From: Streptomyces cyanogenus
GTDB lineage: Bacteria > Actinomycetota > Actinomycetes > Streptomycetales > Streptomycetaceae
Assembly (NCBI RefSeq): GCF_017526105.1
Contig: NZ_CP071839.1
Location: 8,036,001-8,100,000, forward strand
Direction of reading: 5' to 3'
Length of the DNA stretch: 64,000 nucleotides
Position numbers and translations under genes: made by a program. The notes beneath the pieces were generated by a model. It ran no database searches and was not told the DNA's origin. It saw only the letters and a list, made by a program, of their open reading frames with translations. Below, piece after piece: positions 61,563-64,000 of the stretch; the stretch's first letter is position 1; each line of letters begins with the position of its first letter.

Positions 61563-62927
61563 TCAGCCCCACGTCGCCGAGTAGTACCGCTGATACGCCT
61601 TGCGGTCCTGCTCGGCCCGGATGAACCGGGTCGCGACCAGTGCGACCAGGCTGCCCGCGATGACCAGCAGCCCGGGCCCGACGTTCCGGGTGTCCGTCAG
61701 CCGCGCCAGCAGGGTGCTGCCCTCCGAGGTGCCCGTCACCGGAGCCGAGGAGCCCGGAGAGGCCGCGCTGGGAGCCGCCGCACCCTGGTTCGCGGCGGAC
61801 GACGGCGCGGGGGAGGGGGCGCCGCCCGCGTTCTGGGCCGACACGATCAGCCGGACCCCGAGCGTCGTCAGCGCCTTGGTCACCGGCTGGAAGAACGTCG
61901 TACCGCCCGTCGTGCAGTCGCCGTTGCCGCCCGAGGTGACGCCGAGCGCGATGCCCTCGGAGAACAGCGGGCCGCCGCTGTCGCCGGGTTCGGCGCACAC
62001 GGTGGTCTCGATCAGCCCGGTGACCGTCCCCTCCGGGTAGTTGACGGTCGCGTTCAGCGCGGTGACCTGGCCGTCGTGCAGGCCGCTGGTGCTGCCGCTG
62101 CGGAACACCCGCTGCCCGACCGCCGGATCGGCGGCCCCCGTGATCCGCACTCCCTTGCCGCCACCGATCGCGACGACGTCGGCGCCCGCGCCGGCCTTGC
62201 CCGCGGCGTACTGCACGAGCGAGAAGTCACTGCCCGGGAAGGAGGTGTTCACCGTCGTGCCGAGCTGCTGGTCGCCCCGGTTGTCGGCGAACCAGGTGGA
62301 CCCGGCCGGCCCGCAGTGCCCGGCCGTGAGGATGAAGTCCGACTGGCCGTTGGTGACGTTGAACCCCGCCGAGCAGCGACCGCCCGTCGACAGGATCGGC
62401 TGGGCGCCGTTCAGCCGCGTGGTGAACGTGCCCTTCGTCCGCTCCATGTGCACGAAGCTGCCGATCCTCGCGGCGACCCCGGTCAGCCGGGACCAGTCGC
62501 CGGCGGACACCGTGCGGTCCGCCCGCACCACGACCCGGTTCGTCCGGTAGTCCACCGCCCACGCCGTGCCCGGCACCCGCGGGGCCGAACGCAGCGTGGC
62601 CGTCGCCGACTTCAGCTCGTTCATGCTGTGCGACACCATCTTCGGCTCGGCCCCGGCCCGCCGCACCGCCCGCGCCGCCGCCTCGTCCGTCACCGCGACG
62701 ACCGGACGCCCGTCCGCCCCGATCCAGTTGCCCGCCGTACGGGCCGTGCCGAGCCGCGCCACCAGCGCGGCACCAGGATCGTCCGTGGCGGCGAGCGGTC
62801 GGGCGGAGGCGGGCGGTGGCTCGCTCGCCATGGCCGCCTGGGCGACCATCGCGCCCCCCAGGAGGAGTCCGCCGACCGCCGCCAGCCGTGTCACTCGCCG
62901 GACGACCCGTCGTCGTGCGTGCCGCAT
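61563..62927 (-). CDS. Streptogrisin-like serine protease with C-terminal membrane anchor
   Basis: 454 residues from ATG 62927. A signal peptide with an Arg-rich start (MRHARRRVVRRVTRLAAVGG) is followed by a propeptide (~45-175). The S1-type catalytic domain begins near LNGAQPILSTGGRCSAGFNV, as in streptogrisins, with TAGHC (His), GSDFSLVQY (Asp) and CAEPGDSGGPLF (Ser). A Ser/Pro/Ala-rich linker (~365-415) and one membrane helix near the C-terminus (VGPGLLVIAGSLVALVATRF) follow, so the mature enzyme stays tethered outside the cell, unlike free streptogrisins. Cys pairs suggest disulfides. Monocistronic, with a shared terminator downstream. Confidence 0.92.
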   Translation of the reverse strand: MRHARRRVVRRVTRLAAVGGLLLGGAMVAQAAMASEPPPASARPLAATDDPGAALVARLGTARTAGNWIGADGRPVVAVTDEAAARAVRRAGAEPKMVSHSMNELKSATATLRSAPRVPGTAWAVDYRTNRVVVRADRTVSAGDWSRLTGVAARIGSFVHMERTKGTFTTRLNGAQPILSTGGRCSAGFNVTNGQSDFILTAGHCGPAGSTWFADNRGDQQLGTTVNTSFPGSDFSLVQYAAGKAGAGADVVAIGGGKGVRITGAADPAVGQRVFRSGSTSGLHDGQVTALNATVNYPEGTVTGLIETTVCAEPGDSGGPLFSEGIALGVTSGGNGDCTTGGTTFFQPVTKALTTLGVRLIVSAQNAGGAPSPAPSSAANQGAAAPSAASPGSSAPVTGTSEGSTLLARLTDTRNVGPGLLVIAGSLVALVATRFIRAEQDRKAYQRYYSATWG

Positions 62928-63064
62928 GCATGGCTCCCGAAGCCGAACCGAACGCGCGCTGCCCGTACCGGCACCGCGGAGCCCTCGGATCGTCGAGGGC
63001 CCGCACTTCCATACGGCGCCCGGGACCACGGCGTTCACCGGCAGCGGCGAACTCGCGTGCGGGT

Positions 63065-63895
63065 TCAGCTCTTGCGGGCCACCCCGCCGTACATGGCGAC
63101 CTCCTCCGGCTCGGCACCGGCCTCGTCCTCCGGGCGCCACCGCGAGCAGGACACCACACCCGGCTCCAGCAGCTCCAGACCGTCGAAGAACCGGGCCACG
63201 TCCTCGGGCGTGCGCTGCGTGAGCTTCGGAGTGCCGTGCTCGTTCCAGAACTTCACCGCCTCGTCCACGTCCGGCATCGACGGGCTGGTGACGGTGTGCG
63301 ACAGCACCAGGTGGCTGCCCGCCGGGAGCCGGTCGGTCAACCGCCGCACCAGACCGTACGGATCCTCCTCGTCCCCGATGAAGATGACCACGCCGAGCAG
63401 CATCAGCGCCACCGGCTCGCTGAAGTCCAGCGTCTTCGCCGCGTGTTCGAGGATCGCGTCGACATTGCGCAGGTCCTCGTCCAGGTAGTCGGTACGGCCC
63501 TCCGGCGTGCTGGTCAGCAGGGCCCGCGCGTGCGCCAGGACCAGCGGGTCGTTGTCGACGTACACGATCCGGGACTCCGGCGCGATCCGCTGCGCCACCT
63601 CGTGCGTGTTGTCGGCGGTGGGCAGTCCGGTACCGATGTCCAGGAACTGCCGGATGCCCACCTCGCGGACCAGGTGACGCACGGCGCGGCCGAGGAAGAG
63701 CCGGTCGGCGCGGGCGTACTCCCCGATGCCCGGGTGCAGTTGGCGGATCTGGTCGCCGGCCGCGCGGTCGACCTCGTAGTTGTCCTTGCCGCCGAGCCAG
63801 TAGTTCCAGATCCGGGCGGTGTGCGGCTGGCCGGTGTTGATGCGGGCGCGCAGCGACGCGGCCACGTCGTTGGTGGCTGCCGGGTTGTCGGTCAC
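63065..63895 (-). CDS. SAM-dependent methyltransferase, DUF574/Methyltransf_19 type
   Basis: 276 residues from GTG 63895 with AGGAG about 9 nt upstream; a longer frame to 63976 runs through tandem repeats and is unlikely. Family features: ARIWNYWLGGKDNYEVDR near the N-terminus, QFLDIGTGLPTADNTHEVAQ (SAM-binding), RIVYVDNDPLVLAHARALL, LMLLGVVIFIGDE and LVLSHTVTS. This family is greatly expanded in Streptomyces and its substrates are mostly unknown. No adjacent partner in view; the window ends 105 nt upstream. Confidence 0.9.
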   Translation of the reverse strand: MTDNPAATNDVAASLRARINTGQPHTARIWNYWLGGKDNYEVDRAAGDQIRQLHPGIGEYARADRLFLGRAVRHLVREVGIRQFLDIGTGLPTADNTHEVAQRIAPESRIVYVDNDPLVLAHARALLTSTPEGRTDYLDEDLRNVDAILEHAAKTLDFSEPVALMLLGVVIFIGDEEDPYGLVRRLTDRLPAGSHLVLSHTVTSPSMPDVDEAVKFWNEHGTPKLTQRTPEDVARFFDGLELLEPGVVSCSRWRPEDEAGAEPEEVAMYGGVARKS

Positions 63896-63909
63896 GTGGT
63901 CAGCTCCTG

Positions 63910-63971
63910 GATGCCTGATGAGATGCCTTGCCGAGATGCCTGACGGACGCCGGGCGGGACGCCTGACGAGA
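63910..63971. repeat. Five imperfect tandem 12-13-mers upstream of the methyltransferase gene
   Basis: Units read GATGCCTGATGA, GATGCCTTGCCGA, GATGCCTGACGGA, CGCCGGGCGGGA and CGCCTGACGAGA. They lie 15-76 nt before the GTG start, in the probable promoter or leader region. Confidence 0.75.
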
Positions 63972-64000
63972 GACACTCGAGAGATACACCGTGCAAGACG

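Overview
The window is a high-GC actinobacterial chromosome segment, almost certainly Streptomyces. The reasons are the strong third-position GC bias, frequent GTG starts, GTGA/ATGA gene overlaps, a mycothiol-dependent dehydrogenase, a DUF6479 protein, an Otr(A)-type ribosomal protection factor and a multidomain SpoIIE-type phosphatase. No rRNA, tRNA, CRISPR, insertion sequence or phage gene was recognised.

Region 1 (1 to about 25,213) is the right-hand part of a non-ribosomal peptide cluster. An NRPS running off the left edge (C-A-T in view) is followed 13 nt later by a 6,615-residue, five-module NRPS (C-A-T-E, C-A-T, C-A-T-E, C-A-T, C-A-T-E). Then come an MbtH protein, a GNAT acetyltransferase and an MFS exporter translationally coupled to it. 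C-domain subtypes and E domains agree throughout and predict strictly alternating D/L residues. The adenylation codes read most clearly as Thr (module 2) and Val-like (module 4). Two pockets are acidic, and the first and last modules share one code. The line ends in an epimerase with no thioesterase in view, an architecture usually released by a penicillin-binding-protein-type cyclase in trans.

Region 2 (25.4-32.5 kb) holds a GAF/PAS/SpoIIE/HATPase regulator, a conserved small protein coupled to an orphan cytochrome b (qcrB paralogue), and a convergent ctaD-ctaF pair whose 3' end overlaps qcrB. A DUF6479 protein and a tiny ORF follow. Region 3 (32.5-40.1 kb) has a MarR regulator with an isochorismatase-fold hydrolase, divergent from a compact operon: a membrane-tailed FAD/Fe-S dehydrogenase, an enolase-superfamily enzyme, a tailed short-chain dehydrogenase, a phosphoesterase and an acetyltransferase. 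A double palindrome between the two units looks like the MarR operator.

Region 4 (40.3-48.8 kb) holds an XdhC-like protein, otr(A) with a possible leader peptide, a secreted endoglycoceramidase-like GH5 enzyme, a secreted beta-propeller protein, a TetR regulator and a zinc alcohol dehydrogenase. One palindrome occurs both in the TetR/propeller gap and at the GH5 ribosome binding site, suggesting a small regulon. Region 5 (48.8-64 kb) is mixed: a second ctaD paralogue with an unknown membrane protein, an ECF sigma factor with a membrane partner, folD, a SnoaL-like protein, mycothiol-dependent formaldehyde dehydrogenase with a metallo-beta-lactamase-fold partner, an SDR, a PLP decarboxylase divergent from a MocR regulator, an L,D-transpeptidase, a small conserved protein, a membrane-anchored streptogrisin-like protease and a DUF574-type methyltransferase.

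All calls are from reading sequence and remembered family features. No database search was run.
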